Made by a program: the position numbers and the translations under genes | Shown: positions 7,659 through 16,906 of the stretch, one piece after another | Position numbering within the stretch: the first letter of the stretch is position 1 | Layout: every line of letters starts with the position of its first letter | Notes under the pieces: generated by a model | Database searches by the model: none | Seen by the model: only the letters and a program-made list of their open reading frames with translations | Told to the model about the DNA's origin: nothing | Source: Oxalobacter sp963655605 | GTDB taxonomy: Bacteria > Pseudomonadota > Gammaproteobacteria > Burkholderiales > Burkholderiaceae_D | Assembly (NCBI GenBank): GCA_963655605.1 | Contig: CAVKGJ010000103.1 | Span: 29,129-93,128 of the forward strand | Reading direction: 5' to 3' | Length of the DNA: 64,000 nt

Positions 7659-10424
7659 TCAGTCCAAACGTCCATGACAATGCTTGTACTTTTTGCCACT
7701 TCCACAAGGACACGGTTCATTCCTTCCCACTTTCGGAACCGTATTGACGACCGGCTTCTGCCTGATTTCAGCCATCTCTGCTCCATGGTCTCCGTCTTCT
7801 CCGGATACCAGCTCGTTTTCAGGTTCCGGGCGATGATAATTCACATCCGTTATCTGCGATTCGGTCTGCTGTGCCGCCGCCATCTCGACCTCTTCACGTG
7901 TCCTGATCCTAACCAGTACCAACACCCGCGTGACATCATTCCTGATCATATCCAGCATCTGGCTGAACAGCTGGAAAGCCTCACGCTTGTATTCCTGTTT
8001 CGGATTCTTCTGTGCATAACCACGCAGGTGAATGCCCTGACGCAGATGGTCCAGTGCCGCCAGATGTTCGCGCCAGTAAGTATCCATACTCTGCAACACC
8101 ACACTGCGCTCGTATTCCGAAAAGGCCTCCTTGCCGACTAGATCAATTTTGGCTTGGTAAAACTCGTCAACCGTTTTCAGAATATGCTCAAGCAGATCTT
8201 CATCGGTAAGCGTCTTCGATTCCTCCAGCATGGGAGCCAGAGGAATATCCAGCTTCCACTGTGTCTGCAATTCTTTCTCAAGACCTTCGATATCCCACTG
8301 TTCCTCAACAGATTCTTCCGGTACGTACGTCCGGAAAAGATCAGTGAAAGCGCCATGACGCAATGACGTGATCAGCTCGGTCGGATCCTCCATCTCCAGC
8401 AGTTCATTCCGCTGCTGGTAAATGACTTTCCGCTGGTCATTGGCGACATCGTCATATTCCAGCAGCTGCTTGCGCATATCAAAATTGCGCCCCTCGACTT
8501 TCCGCTGTGCTGACTCAATGGATCGGGTCACGATTCCGGATTCGATCGGCTCGCCTTCAGGCATTTTCAGCCGTTCCATGATGGAACGCATCTTGTCGCC
8601 GGCAAAAATCCGCAACAGCGGATCATCCAAAGACAGATAAAATCTCGAGGAACCCGGATCGCCCTGACGGGCTGCACGCCCCCTCAACTGATTGTCCACC
8701 CTGCGCGATTCATGGCGCTCTGTGCCGACAATATGCAGCCCCCCCTGCGCCAGCACAAAATCATGCAGCGATTGCCATTCGCTGCGCAATTTTTCGATCT
8801 GCGCTTTTTTCTGCTCTTCCGGAATGGATTCATCCGCTTCAATGAATTCAATCTGCTTGTCGACATTGCCACCCAGAACGATATCCGTACCACGACCGGC
8901 CATATTGGTCGCGATCGTTATCATTTTCGGCCGTCCCGCCTGCGCAACGATTTCCGCTTCCCGTGCATGCTGCTTGGCATTCAGGACATTGTGCGGCAAC
9001 CCCGCCCGGGTCAGAATGCCCGACAGCAATTCGGAATTTTCGATCGATGTCGTACCGACTAGAACCGGCTGTCCCCGCTCATAACAATCCTTGATATCCT
9101 TGAGCATGGCCGCATACTTCTCATTGGCTGTCTTGTAAACCTGATCCTGACGGTCCTGCCGCTGGTTCGGTTTGTTCGGCGGGATGACGACGGTTTCCAG
9201 ACCATAAATTTCTTGGAATTCATAAGCTTCCGTATCCGCCGTACCGGTCATGCCCGACAGTTTTTCATACATGCGGAAATAATTCTGGAAAGTGATTGAC
9301 GCCAGTGTCTGGTTTTCATTCTGGATCTTGACGCCTTCCTTGGCTTCCACTGCCTGATGCAGACCATCTGACCAGCGTCGGCCTTCCATCAGGCGTCCGG
9401 TAAATTCATCGACAATGATGACTTGCCCGTCCTGAACGACATAATGCTGGTCCCGATGGAACAACACATTTGCCCGCAATGCGGCATACAGATGATGAAC
9501 CAGAATGATATTGGTCGCATCATACAGGGAAGCTCCTTCCGGCAGCAGTCCCATGCTAGTCAGTATTTTCTCCGCCTTTTCATAACCGGCATCCGTCAGA
9601 TAGACCTGATTGGTCTTTTCATCCTTGGTGTAATCTCCGGGAACTTCAATTTTTCCCTTACCGTCACGTGTTTCCTCACCGATCTGCAATGTCAGCATTT
9701 TCGGCACGGCATTCATCTTGTAATACAATTCGGTATTGTTTTCGGACTGACCTGAAATAATCAGTGGCGTTCTAGCCTCATCAATCAGGATTGAATCCAC
9801 TTCATCGACAATGGCATAAACCAGCCCGCGCTGGACACGATCCGCCACATTGTAGACCATATTGTCGCGCAGATAATCAAAGCCGAATTCATTATTGGTT
9901 CCGTATGTAATATCGGCTGCATAAGCGGCCTGCTTCTGATCGTGATCCATCGATGCCAGATTGACACCTGTTGTCAGACCAAGCCAGCCATACAAACGCG
10001 ACATCCACTCTGCATCACGTTGTGCCAGATAATCGTTAACCGTCACGACATGAACGCCTTTTCCGGTCAGGCCATTCAGATAGGCAGGCAATGTCGCAAC
10101 TAGCGTTTTTCCTTCACCGGTCGCCATTTCGGCAATCTTGCCGTAATGGAGCGCCATTCCCCCTATCAGCTGGACATCGTACGGTCTCATCCGGAGAACC
10201 CGCTTGCTGGCTTCGCGGCAGACGGCAAATGCCTCGGGCAGAATATCATCCAGAGTTTCTCCATCGGCAAGCCGTTTTTTGAACTCCGGTGTTTTCGCTT
10301 TCAGCTCGGTATCCGTCATTTTCTCCAGAGCCGGTTCGAAAGAATTGATTTTGGCTACGGTTTTACCGTATTGCTTCAGCAGCCGGGAATTGCGGCTGCC
10401 AAAAAGACTGGTCAATATAGACAT
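7659..10424 (-). CDS. secA: Preprotein translocase ATPase SecA
   Basis: Drives protein export through SecYEG. The start at MSILTSLFGSRN gives 921 residues, as usual for betaproteobacteria. Walker A is ATGEGKTL at 101-108 and the DEAD-like box is IVDEVDS. The C-terminal zinc and SecB-binding motif CPCGSGKKYKHCHG is intact. A second in-frame ATG at 10481 would add 19 residues and has a better Shine-Dalgarno (GAGGTGG) than the canonical start, which has none obvious. SecB is encoded 47 kb away. A candidate -10, TAAAAT, lies near 10500. The remnant mobile element at 10704-10973 sits between secA and dciA. Confidence 0.97.
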   Translation of the reverse strand: MSILTSLFGSRNSRLLKQYGKTVAKINSFEPALEKMTDTELKAKTPEFKKRLADGETLDDILPEAFAVCREASKRVLRMRPYDVQLIGGMALHYGKIAEMATGEGKTLVATLPAYLNGLTGKGVHVVTVNDYLAQRDAEWMSRLYGWLGLTTGVNLASMDHDQKQAAYAADITYGTNNEFGFDYLRDNMVYNVADRVQRGLVYAIVDEVDSILIDEARTPLIISGQSENNTELYYKMNAVPKMLTLQIGEETRDGKGKIEVPGDYTKDEKTNQVYLTDAGYEKAEKILTSMGLLPEGASLYDATNIILVHHLYAALRANVLFHRDQHYVVQDGQVIIVDEFTGRLMEGRRWSDGLHQAVEAKEGVKIQNENQTLASITFQNYFRMYEKLSGMTGTADTEAYEFQEIYGLETVVIPPNKPNQRQDRQDQVYKTANEKYAAMLKDIKDCYERGQPVLVGTTSIENSELLSGILTRAGLPHNVLNAKQHAREAEIVAQAGRPKMITIATNMAGRGTDIVLGGNVDKQIEFIEADESIPEEQKKAQIEKLRSEWQSLHDFVLAQGGLHIVGTERHESRRVDNQLRGRAARQGDPGSSRFYLSLDDPLLRIFAGDKMRSIMERLKMPEGEPIESGIVTRSIESAQRKVEGRNFDMRKQLLEYDDVANDQRKVIYQQRNELLEMEDPTELITSLRHGAFTDLFRTYVPEESVEEQWDIEGLEKELQTQWKLDIPLAPMLEESKTLTDEDLLEHILKTVDEFYQAKIDLVGKEAFSEYERSVVLQSMDTYWREHLAALDHLRQGIHLRGYAQKNPKQEYKREAFQLFSQMLDMIRNDVTRVLVLVRIRTREEVEMAAAQQTESQITDVNYHRPEPENELVSGEDGDHGAEMAEIRQKPVVNTVPKVGRNEPCPCGSGKKYKHCHGRLD

Positions 10425-10703
10425 GTTACATTCTTGAAATTGGACAGTACGATCGACTGTATTTGCATAGGCCCTGAACATGCGGGCCCACCTCGTTTGG
10501 TTACATTTTAACACGCCCTTTTTCAGGCAATAGAGCAACTTTAATATCTCTTTCCACTTTTAAACAAAGAGATTCCGCAACTGGCAACCCAATTTCAACA
10601 CCAATGTTGTTTTATTACGGCAATTCATGAATCCGCGATCGTCATTCCGATCGTTTATCGAAAACCCCGTCCTAAAGGATGAGGATATAAGGAGCGGATT
10701 GCG
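10425..10703. other. Non-coding stretch upstream of secA with two hairpins
   Basis: No convincing gene is seen. Two short inverted repeats lie in it. One is CGATCG at 10636-10641 repeated at 10648-10653. The other is CCCCGTCCT at 10665-10673 facing AGGATGAGG at 10676-10684, with one mismatch and one G-T pair. The second resembles the subterminal hairpins of IS200/IS605 left ends and lies just upstream of the tnpB remnant. That link is a guess, because the other remnant copy lacks it. Confidence 0.4.
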
Positions 10704-10973
10704 AAGCGATCCTGTGTACGAAATCCCTTCTCTTTTCTGTGTTAAACTCGTCACAGGCGGCAGGGCATGCCGTGTCAGCCTGCGGAGAGATCGTGAGACT
10801 TAGATATGGTTGGTTCGATACTGTAAAATTCCCCGTTGTGGGAATATTGGCGACTAAAATCAGGCCTTTTCTGCTAGGCAGTCTCGTTGAAGCAGGAACC
10901 CGTTGAAGAGATCATGGCACAACTGCTCTGGTTCAGTAGAAATCTCACGCCTTCTGGCGAAAGAGGATGTCAA
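10704..10973 (+). mobile_element. IS200/IS605-type tnpB 3' remnant with right end (copy 1)
   Basis: In the plus strand the sequence encodes decayed TnpB C-terminal text (KSLLFSVLNSSQ, AAGHAVSACGEIV) and then, after a frameshift, SLKQEPVEEI. The KQEP tail and AVSACGE block are typical of the OrfB/TnpB C-terminus. It ends with a hairpin (CGCC TTCT GGCG) and GAGGATGTCAA; TCAA at 10970-10973 is a plausible right-end cleavage tetranucleotide. It is about four-fifths identical by eye to copy 2 at 55454-55722. No transposase core or TnpA is present. It lies only 46 bases upstream of dciA. Confidence 0.75.
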
Positions 10974-11019
10974 ACTGCACATCATATTCTCCAGAATACA
11001 GCTCCAATCCCTCATTTTC

Positions 11020-11487
11020 ATGACCATGAATACAAAGGATGCTTTTCCGACCGCTCTTGAATACCTTGACTCGCACGAAAAAGTGGCAAACCTGATGCAT
11101 GTCGCAAGACAACTTATGGATATCCAGAGTGACTGCAACTGTATCCTTCCTGCATGGTTCTCGAATTGCCATATTCTGAAACTGGAAAACGGAACGCTTC
11201 TTGTCGGCGTTCCCAACCAGGCCATTGCAGCGAGGCTGAGGCAAAAAATACCCTTCCTGCAGAATCGGCTCGGCCTGAAAGGCTGGCCTGTCAATACCAT
11301 ACGACTCAAGGTACAGCTGTCGCAAAAATCTTTTATGGAAAAATCCGCCGCGCAGAAATGCCTGTCTCCCACCGCCTACAAATCCTTTTCAGAACTTTAC
11401 CGGCGATTCGAACAGAATGATTCAGGTTCCCCCCTGACCAAGGCCTTGCTCCAATTGATAAGCGGTTACAGGCAAACGGAAAAATGA
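11020..11487 (+). CDS. dciA: DUF721 / DciA-family replicative helicase loader
   Basis: DciA (DUF721) is the ancestral bacterial loader of the DnaB helicase, replaced by DnaC in enterics. The protein is 155 residues from ATG 11020 (a second ATG is at 11026). The KH-like DUF721 core is visible in GTLLVGVPNQAIAARLRQ. A longer reading frame from 10903 runs into the tnpB remnant and is rejected as the start. No Shine-Dalgarno is obvious. It converges on lpxC with a 13-base gap and is divergent from secA, a known arrangement in the group. Because the remnant ends 46 bases upstream, the promoter must be very short or lie inside the remnant. Confidence 0.85.
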   Translation: MTMNTKDAFPTALEYLDSHEKVANLMHVARQLMDIQSDCNCILPAWFSNCHILKLENGTLLVGVPNQAIAARLRQKIPFLQNRLGLKGWPVNTIRLKVQLSQKSFMEKSAAQKCLSPTAYKSFSELYRRFEQNDSGSPLTKALLQLISGYRQTEK

Positions 11488-11500
11488 CTATCAAGCCGGA

Positions 11501-12436
11501 TCAGGCCGGTATCCATTCCAGCGTCGATTGCTCGAACAGAGAATTGGGTGCTTCTTCTGGTGTTGTAAATGTAACCACCTCATACGCATCAGGCTGTGCC
11601 AGCAAGGCCCTGATCAGCTGGTTGTTCAGTGCATGTCCGGATTTGTGCGCCGTATAGGAAGCCAGCAACGGATGACCGATGTTATACAGATCACCGATCG
11701 CGTCCAGAATCTTGTGCCGAACGAATTCGTCTTCATACCGTAATGCATAGGCATTCAGAATTCTGTATTCATCCATGACAATGGCATTCTCGAGCGAACC
11801 ACCTCTGGCCAATCCCATACCGCGCAATGTTTCAACATCTTTGACAAAGCCGAAAGTCCGGGCGCGCGAGACATCCCGGACATAAGATGCCTTGCTCAGA
11901 TCGACCACGGCGTGCTGGTGGGTCGAATCAATGGCCGGATGGTTGAACTCAATGAAAAAATCCAGCCGGAAACCGTTATAGGGTTCCAGACGCGCCCATT
12001 TCAGGCTAGCACCCTCCCCTTCACGAACCTCGACCTTTTTCCTGACGCGGATATATTTTTTCGGAACATCCTGTTCTTTCAAGCCCGCCTGCTGAAGCAG
12101 AAAAACAAAGGAAGATGCCGAACCGTCCATAATAGGAATTTCTTCCGCATTCACATCGACATGCAGATTGTCAATTCCAAGACCGGCACATGCAGACATC
12201 AGATGCTCGATCGTGGAAATTCTCGCACCATCCTTTACCAGGGTAGAAGCCAGCATCGTTTCTCCAATCGCATCCGCACTGACAGGAATCGATACAACCG
12301 GATTCAGATCGGCACGATGGAATACGATACCGGTATCTGGATCTGCCGGACGGAGCACAAGCTCGACCTTGTATCCGGAATGCAACCCGATTCCGACTGT
12401 ACGGACAGGATATTGAATGGTGCGTTGTTTGAGCAT
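11501..12436 (-). CDS. lpxC: UDP-3-O-acyl-N-acetylglucosamine deacetylase
   Basis: Zinc hydrolase for the committed step of lipid A synthesis. The 311 residues match the family. Zinc and catalytic positions are seen in STIEHLMSA and in the block HKILDAIGDLYNIG followed by HKSGHALNN. It is the last gene after ftsZ in the minus-strand cluster, but 191 bases separate them and include a strong stem-loop, so it probably has its own transcript as well. The leader of about 140 bases is AT-rich and no clear ribosome site precedes ATG 12436. Confidence 0.97.
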   Translation of the reverse strand: MLKQRTIQYPVRTVGIGLHSGYKVELVLRPADPDTGIVFHRADLNPVVSIPVSADAIGETMLASTLVKDGARISTIEHLMSACAGLGIDNLHVDVNAEEIPIMDGSASSFVFLLQQAGLKEQDVPKKYIRVRKKVEVREGEGASLKWARLEPYNGFRLDFFIEFNHPAIDSTHQHAVVDLSKASYVRDVSRARTFGFVKDVETLRGMGLARGGSLENAIVMDEYRILNAYALRYEDEFVRHKILDAIGDLYNIGHPLLASYTAHKSGHALNNQLIRALLAQPDAYEVVTFTTPEEAPNSLFEQSTLEWIPA

Positions 12437-12586
12437 AATCTACGTTGTCTGGTCCCAAATTGTTGCCAAGGAAATTATTTTACTCCTGCAATGGAAATTC
12501 TGCAGATAAGCAAAATTGTCATCCGACCATAACCGTTTTTAACAAATACAAGAACAACTTTTACACTTGTAACAATTTGGCGATAT

Positions 12587-12618
12587 CCGTTACAGCCGGA
12601 TTGTACCGGCTGTAACGG
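12587..12618 (-). other. Perfect 13-bp stem-loop between ftsZ and lpxC
   Basis: CCGTTACAGCCGG at 12587-12599 and CCGGCTGTAACGG at 12606-12618 form a perfect 13-bp stem with a 6-base loop, ten bases downstream of the ftsZ stop. There is no T-run on either strand, so it is not a standard intrinsic terminator. It may be an mRNA-stabilising or processing element at the end of the division operon. Confidence 0.6.
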
Positions 12619-12627
12619 AAAATTCCA

Positions 12628-13818
12628 TCAGTCAGCCTGGCGACGCAAGAAAGCCGGAATATCGTATGTTTCCATTCCGTTCTTTTCAAGCGCCCTGACA
12701 GTATCGCTGGCCGATTCACGGCCATGACGCCATACCGCCGGCTTCTGAAGTGTTTCGAAAGATGGAGACTGATCCTGGCCTGCAACGGCATTTTCACTCC
12801 CCGGCATTACAACTTCGTTATTGGTACCCGTCCTCAATTGCGGAGTCTGCACCAGCCGGACCGGTTTCTTGTTTTTGCCCAGACCGGTCGCAACAACAGT
12901 CACACGAATATCCTCACCCATGGAATCGTCATAAGCGATTCCCTGAGCAATCGTTGCGTCAGGCGATGCAAAAGCACGGACAGTCGCCATAACTTCCTTG
13001 ATTTCCTTCCCTTTCAGACCTCGACTTGCCGTCACATTGACCAACACACCACGAGCACCGGACAAATCGATACCGTCAAGCAATGGTGAAGCAACAGCCT
13101 GTTCGGCAGCTATTCTGGCACGATCCACACCTGATGCGACCGCTGTACCCATCATGGCCTTACCCTGCTCGCCCATGATCGTTTTCACGTCATTGAAGTC
13201 AACGTTGATATGACCCCGGACATTGATGATTTCCGCAATACCTGCCACTGCATTGTTCAGGACATCGTCAGCATGTTGCAACCATTCAATCATGCTGTCA
13301 TCTTCATAGATCTCTTCCAGTTTTTCATTCAGGATAACAATCAGGGAATCGACATGGGCGGACAATGCTTCCAATCCTTCCTCTGCGATCTCCATGCATT
13401 TCTGTCCCTCATATGAAAACGGTTTGGACACAACTGCAACCGTCAGGGCTCCCAGTGACTTGGCGACTTCCGCAACAATAGGTGCCGCACCGGTTCCGGT
13501 ACCACCTCCCATTCCAGCTGCGATAAAAACCATATGCGCACCACGCAAGGCATCCTCGATCCGATCACGAGACTGCTCAGCCAGCTGTCGGCCGATATCG
13601 GGACGCATGCCAGCTCCCAGACCTGTATCACCGATCTGAATAATATTATGCGCATCCGAATGGGACAAAGCCTGTGCATCCGTATTGGCCGCAATAAATT
13701 CAACACCGGACACACCCTTGTTGATCATATGCTGGACAGCATTGCCGCCAGCGCCTCCTACGCCCACCACCTTGATGATAGTGCCCAGCGTCGCATTGTC
13801 GACCATATCAAATTCCAT
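12628..13818 (-). CDS. ftsZ: Cell division GTPase FtsZ
   Basis: Tubulin-like protein forming the cytokinetic ring. From ATG 13818 it is 396 residues. The GTP-binding signature GGGTGTG is at about 104-110, NTDAQAL at 45-51, and the C-terminal peptide that binds FtsA/ZipA reads YDIPAFLRRQAD. AGGAG lies 7 bases upstream of ATG 13818; a longer in-frame extension to 13899 is rejected. It follows ftsA after about 100 bases, the usual order. A linker of about 60 residues separates the core from the tail. Confidence 0.98.
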   Translation of the reverse strand: MEFDMVDNATLGTIIKVVGVGGAGGNAVQHMINKGVSGVEFIAANTDAQALSHSDAHNIIQIGDTGLGAGMRPDIGRQLAEQSRDRIEDALRGAHMVFIAAGMGGGTGTGAAPIVAEVAKSLGALTVAVVSKPFSYEGQKCMEIAEEGLEALSAHVDSLIVILNEKLEEIYEDDSMIEWLQHADDVLNNAVAGIAEIINVRGHINVDFNDVKTIMGEQGKAMMGTAVASGVDRARIAAEQAVASPLLDGIDLSGARGVLVNVTASRGLKGKEIKEVMATVRAFASPDATIAQGIAYDDSMGEDIRVTVVATGLGKNKKPVRLVQTPQLRTGTNNEVVMPGSENAVAGQDQSPSFETLQKPAVWRHGRESASDTVRALEKNGMETYDIPAFLRRQAD

Positions 13819-13922
13819 GTTTAAGCTCCTGTCAAAAATGCCGTTTTCATCCAGATTTTTCACAAAACGTGGCGATATCCATCCGAAAACCGCTTCCAAT
13901 CAAACCGTCAATTTCCGTTAAA

Positions 13923-15155
13923 TCAGAAATTCCCCATAAACCATTCTTTCATCCGTTGCAGTATCGCCTTGGTTGATCCCTGCTGCTTCGTAACAACATT
14001 ACCTCTCAGATACTGTTTCTTGGCTTCGGCCAGCAAACCATGTGCCGTCGAATACCGTGGACTTTTGACGACATCCGCCAGCTGCCCGCTATATTGCGGA
14101 AATCCGAGTCTTACCGGTTTCAGGAAAATATCCTCCGCCAGCTCGGCAATACCCGGCATCAGGGCCGTACCTCCCGTCAAAACGACTCCTGACGACAAGA
14201 CTTCCTCATATTCGGATTCCCTCACTACCTGCAACGCCAGTGCGAAAAGTTCTTCTATCCGTGGCTCGATAACAGCTGCCAGCATCTGGCGCGACAAAGT
14301 GCGCGGTCCCCTGTCGCCCAACCCGGGCACTTCGATTGTTTCGGATGGATCCACCAATACCTGCTTGGCGATCCCGTGACGGATCTTGATTTCTTCGGCC
14401 TCCAGCGTCGGCGTACGCAGCGCCATGGCAATATCATTGGTAATCTGGTCGCCTGCAATAGGAATAACGGCAGTATGGCGAATCGCGCCTTCAGTAAATA
14501 CGGCAATATCTGTTGTACCGCCACCGATATCGATCAGAACGACCCCCAGTTCCTTTTCATCTTCTGTCAGCACGGCATCGGCAGAAGCCAGCGGTTGCAG
14601 AATCAGGTCAGAAACCTCGAGTCCGCACCGGCGTATGCATTTGACAATATTCTGTACCGCCGATACCGCACCGGTAACAATATGAACCTTGACTTCAAGA
14701 CGTATGCCGCTCATGCCGATCGGTTCACGAACATCTTCCTGATTATCAACGACAAACTCCTGTGAAACGGTATGCAGAAACTGCTGATCCGTCGGGATAT
14801 TGACCGCACGGGCGGTTTCAATGACCCGCGCGACATCGGCCGCAGTCACTTCCTTGTCCTTGATGGCCACCATACCGCGCGAATTGAAACTGCGGATATG
14901 GCTTCCGGCAATACCTGTATAAACATTTCTTATCTTGCAGTCGGCCATCAGTTCCGCCTCTTCAAGCGCCGCCTGAATTGACCCGATAGTCGCCTCAATA
15001 TTGACGACCACCCCTTTTTTCAGCCCCTTGGACTCATGCTGTCCCAACCCGATGACTTCATGTCGCCCATCCGGCAATACTTCGGCAACGACAGCGACAA
15101 CTTTTGAAGTCCCGATGTCCAGTCCGACAATTAAATTTTTAAGGTCTTTAGTCAT
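13923..15155 (-). CDS. ftsA: Cell division protein FtsA
   Basis: Actin-like protein that tethers FtsZ to the membrane. The 410 residues start MTKDLKNLIVGLDIGTSK, with the phosphate-1 motif near residue 12. The second phosphate loop reads VLIDIGGGTTDIAVF. The C-terminal amphipathic membrane-binding helix is RMKEWFMGNF. The start overlaps the ftsQ stop by 4 bases (ATGA), implying coupled translation. Confidence 0.98.
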   Translation of the reverse strand: MTKDLKNLIVGLDIGTSKVVAVVAEVLPDGRHEVIGLGQHESKGLKKGVVVNIEATIGSIQAALEEAELMADCKIRNVYTGIAGSHIRSFNSRGMVAIKDKEVTAADVARVIETARAVNIPTDQQFLHTVSQEFVVDNQEDVREPIGMSGIRLEVKVHIVTGAVSAVQNIVKCIRRCGLEVSDLILQPLASADAVLTEDEKELGVVLIDIGGGTTDIAVFTEGAIRHTAVIPIAGDQITNDIAMALRTPTLEAEEIKIRHGIAKQVLVDPSETIEVPGLGDRGPRTLSRQMLAAVIEPRIEELFALALQVVRESEYEEVLSSGVVLTGGTALMPGIAELAEDIFLKPVRLGFPQYSGQLADVVKSPRYSTAHGLLAEAKKQYLRGNVVTKQQGSTKAILQRMKEWFMGNF

Positions 15156-15928
15156 AGCGCCACATTATTTCGTTGAGTACTCGGCACAGGAATCTGTTCC
15201 CTGATTTTCAAGGCCAGTCCGTTCGGATAACGCATATCGATATTTTCAATGCGGTTGTCTGTCTTCTCGGCCAGTTGCGGATAAGCTTCCTTCAAGCGAT
15301 TCATGAGCTCATCTATCGTGTTCGGATCCTTTTCACGACCGAATTCAACATTCATGCCATTATCCAGCCTGACAGACCATGCATAACGGTTCGAAAGCCT
15401 GATTTCTTTCGGAACAAGATGTATTTCCGCAAACCGTTCGCAAAACTCCCTGTAGCGGGCCAGTACTTCTTTTTCGCTCCCGTCAGGACCAGAAAATTTC
15501 AGCAGGTCGTAATCCTCTTCTGCCTCTGCCATATTCACTGTGAACAGATCCCCTTTCGTGGACAGCAGCAGCCCCTCGTTTCCCCATACCCCCAAAGGCT
15601 GATACTCTTCCAGGGACACGACCAGCCTATCAGGCCACTCCCGTCTGACACTCGCCACCCTTACCCAGGGAACAGCCTCAAACGCAGTCCGCACTTCATC
15701 CAGATTCACAGTAAAGAAATTTCCTTTAATGTTTGGCAACGCGATACTTTTGACAGTCAGCGCATTGACATGCCGCAATTCACCACCGGTAAACTGAACC
15801 TTGATTGTCTGCAATGCATAAACCGGTTTCTGGATCAGCCAGCCGACAATACCGGCTGCCACGGCCATAATAAATATGGCCATGCAGACATTCGATATCG
15901 CATTCAGAACCCGTACGTTATGCCACAT
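15152..15928 (-). CDS. ftsQ: Cell division protein FtsQ
   Basis: Bitopic divisome protein linking early and late assembly. From ATG 15928 it has 258 residues. The cytoplasmic tail is short, followed by one membrane segment (CMAIFIMAVAAGIVGWLI) and a periplasmic POTRA domain (YALQTIKVQFTGGELRHV). An upstream in-frame start at 15994 would overlap ddl by 58 bases, so 15928, nine bases after the ddl stop, is preferred. GGAGAG lies about 12 bases upstream. Confidence 0.94.
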   Translation of the reverse strand: MWHNVRVLNAISNVCMAIFIMAVAAGIVGWLIQKPVYALQTIKVQFTGGELRHVNALTVKSIALPNIKGNFFTVNLDEVRTAFEAVPWVRVASVRREWPDRLVVSLEEYQPLGVWGNEGLLLSTKGDLFTVNMAEAEEDYDLLKFSGPDGSEKEVLARYREFCERFAEIHLVPKEIRLSNRYAWSVRLDNGMNVEFGREKDPNTIDELMNRLKEAYPQLAEKTDNRIENIDMRYPNGLALKIREQIPVPSTQRNNVAL

Positions 15929-15936
15929 AGCGTTTT

Positions 15937-16902
15937 TCAACTCTCCCTGTGTTTTGTGTGATCCAGCATGGCTGAACGCAAAAGCGTCATGCACAAATCC
16001 TCATAACCTAAACCGGCCTGCCGCGCTGCCAGTGGTACCAGTGAATGACCGGTCATGCCGGGCGATGAATTCAGTTCCAGCAAAAACGGTTCGTTGTCAC
16101 TAGCACGCAATATCACATCCACACGCCCCCAGCCCCGACAACCGAGTGCCTCATATCCCTGTAATGCATAACGCTGGATTCTGGTTTCCGTCGCCTCATC
16201 CAGCCCGCACGGACACAGATACTGTGTTTCATCGCTGAAATATTTATTGTGATAATCGTAATTTGAATCCGGAGCGACAATCCTTATCAGCGGTAATGCC
16301 CGTGGCCTGCCATCCAGTTCCAGCACGGCACAAGTCAGTTCCATTCCATCGACAAATTCTTCAGCCATGACCGAACGGTCATATTTCGATGCCAGTGCAT
16401 AGGCATCCGCCATTTGTCCGACATGCCTTACTTTCGTCAGTCCAAGCGTCGAACCTTCATGTGCAGGCTTGACGATCAAAGGCAATCCGAGCCGGTCAGC
16501 CACATCGCCGAAATCGGAATCCGCTTTCAGTTCGACATGACGCGGGGTCGGCAATCCTTCGGCCAGCCATAACCGTTTCGTCATGATCTTGTCCATCGCA
16601 ATGGCCGATGCCAGCACACCGGAACCTGTATAGGGAATACGCATTTCTTCCAGCATCCCCTGCATGCAGCCATCTTCACCATACCGGCCATGCAATGCGA
16701 TAAAGACGCGATCGAAGTTTTCACTCTGCAAACAGGCCGGATCATTCATCCCAGTATCGAAAAGATGGGCATCCACCCCCTTACTTTTCAGCGCATCGCA
16801 AACCGCCCTGCCGGAAATGAGCGAAACTTCCCGCTCCGCGGATTTTCCACCGTACAGAACTCCGACTTTTCCAAACGAATCCTTTTTTGTCACTTTATCC
16901 AT
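15937..16902 (-). CDS. ddl: D-alanine--D-alanine ligase
   Basis: ATP-grasp ligase making D-Ala-D-Ala for the pentapeptide. From ATG 16902 it is 321 residues, beginning MDKVTKKDSFGKVGVLYGGK; the motif GGKSAEREVSL is the family N-terminal signature. HGRYGEDGCMQGMLE and LELNSSPGMTGHSLVP are conserved substrate-binding blocks. It lies 4 bases after the murC stop. A longer start at 16962 would overlap murC and is rejected. murB, often between murC and ddl, is not here. Confidence 0.96.
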   Translation of the reverse strand: MDKVTKKDSFGKVGVLYGGKSAEREVSLISGRAVCDALKSKGVDAHLFDTGMNDPACLQSENFDRVFIALHGRYGEDGCMQGMLEEMRIPYTGSGVLASAIAMDKIMTKRLWLAEGLPTPRHVELKADSDFGDVADRLGLPLIVKPAHEGSTLGLTKVRHVGQMADAYALASKYDRSVMAEEFVDGMELTCAVLELDGRPRALPLIRIVAPDSNYDYHNKYFSDETQYLCPCGLDEATETRIQRYALQGYEALGCRGWGRVDVILRASDNEPFLLELNSSPGMTGHSLVPLAARQAGLGYEDLCMTLLRSAMLDHTKHRES

Positions 16903-16906
16903 ACAT

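Noticed and set aside
10903..11019. N-terminal extension of dciA into the tnpB remnant
   Set aside because: The extra 39 codons derive from mobile-element sequence and do not resemble DUF721 proteins.
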